From Saccharospirillaceae bacterium (GTDB lineage Bacteria; Pseudomonadota; Gammaproteobacteria; Pseudomonadales; Oceanobacteraceae), in the NCBI GenBank assembly GCA_022448365.1, contig JAKVCS010000001.1, positions 682,001 to 746,000 of the forward strand: a stretch of 64,000 bases of DNA, given 5' to 3'. Shown here one piece after another: positions 63,052-64,000 of this stretch; the first letter of the stretch is position 1; each line of letters starts with the position of its first letter. The notes beneath the pieces are model-generated. The model did not search any database. It worked only from the letters and a program-made list of their open reading frames with translations, and was not told the DNA's origin. A program made the position numbers and the translations under genes.

Positions 63052-64000
63052 ATGACGACATTGTCTTTAAATACCCAGTCCTTAAAAGAGTTGGAACAGC
63101 GCGACAACTTTGTTGGCCGCCACATTGGTTCGGACGGCGCTGGTGTGGATCACAGTGAAGAAAACGCCATGCTACAGAGCATTGGTGCTGAATCCCTCGA
63201 CGCACTCACCGCTGAGATTGTACCGGCCGATATTCTGCAGGAGCCATTCCTGGATATCGCCGACAGCCGCACCGAGTTTGAAGCCCTGAACTACCTCAAG
63301 TCTCTGGCGGCCAAAAATAAGGTGTTTAAAAGCTACATCGGCATGGGTTACCACGACACTATTATTCCACCGGTGATTCTGCGTAACGTGATGGAAAATC
63401 CGGGTTGGTATACGGCATACACGCCATACCAGCCTGAAATCGCTCAGGGCCGTCTGGAATCTTTGCTGAACTTCCAGCAAATGGTGATCGACTTCACCGG
63501 TATGGAACTGGCTAACGCCTCTCTGCTGGACGAAGGTACTGCTGCGGCGGAAGCCATGGCGATGATCAAACGTTCCGTACGTAAGAACAAATCCAACACC
63601 TTCTATCTGGACGAAAACTGCCTGCCACAAACCATCGATGTGGTGAAAACCCGTGCCGAAGCGTTTGGCTGGGAGGTACAGGTCGGTCCGGCAGCTGAAG
63701 CGGCCGATGCGGATGTTTTCGGTGCACTGTTCCAATACCCGGGGGTAGACGGTGAAGTCATCGACCTGACGGACGTAATCGCTGCGCTGCACGAAAAGAA
63801 TGCCATGGCGGCGGTTGCTTCCGATCTGATGGCGCTGATCATGCTGAAAGCACCGGGCGAAATGGGCGCCGATATCGTACTGGGCAACGCTCAGCACTTT
63901 GGTGTACCCATGGGTTTTGGTGGTCCACACGCTGCCTTCTTCGCCACTCGTGACGCCTTTAAGCGTTCGATTCCTGGGCGTATCATCGGTGTCTCGATCG
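63052..64000 (+). CDS. gcvP: Glycine dehydrogenase (P protein), N-terminal part
   Basis: The window ends inside this gene; 316 codons are present without a stop, out of about 960 usually found. The visible part is the PLP-dependent decarboxylase N-terminal domain: FVGRHIGSD near 20-28, [32 protein letters not shown] (in parts), and [15 protein letters not shown]. The P protein decarboxylates glycine and loads the aminomethyl group on GcvH. The catalytic Lys would lie beyond the right edge. Confidence 0.97.
   Translation, partial: MTTLSLNTQSLKELEQRDNFVGRHIGSDGAGVDHSEENAMLQSIGAESLDALTAEIVPADILQEPFLDIADSRTEFEALNYLKSLAAKNKVFKSYIGMGYHDTIIPPVILRNVMENPGWYTAYTPYQPEIAQGRLESLLNFQQMVIDFTGMELANASLLDEGTAAAEAMAMIKRSVRKNKSNTFYLDENCLPQTIDVVKTRAEAFGWEVQVGPAAEAADADVFGALFQYPGVDGEVIDLTDVIAALHEKNAMAAVASDLMALIMLKAPGEMGADIVLGNAQHFGVPMGFGGPHAAFFATRDAFKRSIPGRIIGVSI

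Noticed and set aside
63172-63930. A 252-codon minus-strand frame inside gcvP
   Set aside because: It is antisense to a clearly conserved gcvP reading frame.

Overview
The window is a stretch of gammaproteobacterial chromosome with roughly even base composition. Gene content (PurL, MltF, TadA, an 829-residue FadE, the glycine cleavage genes, a MesD/MesX folate-independent methionine synthase pair, RND efflux, DUF924) points to a marine, Oceanospirillales-like organism. That placement is an inference from family content, not from a marker gene. No rRNA, tRNA, CRISPR array or insertion sequence was found.

Left end (176-13622, all minus strand): the most unusual part is a run of seven genes read from right to left. 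They are an MMPL/RND lipid-type exporter, a UbiA-family prenyltransferase, a class I HMG-CoA reductase fused to an APH-type kinase, a PEP-synthase/rifampicin-phosphotransferase-like dikinase, a GNAT-like protein, an OleC-like AMP ligase, and a fusion of a CDP-alcohol phosphatidyltransferase with a CarS (CDP-archaeol synthase) domain. Three junctions overlap (4, 8 and 4 bases). Mevalonate-type reductase, UbiA, CarS and a PssA-like transferase are the families archaea use to make CDP-activated ether lipids, so this looks like an uncharacterised isoprenoid-lipid assembly and export pathway. A diguanylate cyclase lies just upstream.

15-31 kb: an M48 membrane peptidase, a short rhomboid, an AT-rich pair of small unknown genes, purL, mltF, a lipoprotein alpha/beta hydrolase, tadA, a thioesterase, a LOG protein, a CPA2 cation/proton antiporter and a DUF924 protein. 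31-44 kb: a lipoprotein of the neutral ceramidase family, an arsenic operon (arsR-arsC-acr3-arsH), a TauE/SafE permease, mesX-mesD, a saccharopine-dehydrogenase-like reductase, a secreted sphingomyelinase C and a histidine-rich metal-binding protein. The ceramidase-family protein and the sphingomyelinase together suggest an interaction with sphingolipids of eukaryotic hosts or prey.

44-64 kb: a ZorA/ZorB-like motor operon with a third small Cys-rich gene in place of known Zorya effectors; fadE; two YbjQ-family genes with an M48 peptidase; a response regulator-histidine kinase-PepSY operon; a 2-Cys peroxiredoxin; a TonB-like protein with a glutamine run; an RND pump with a divergent TetR gene and a clear palindromic candidate operator; and gcvT-gcvH-gcvP, with gcvP cut by the right edge.
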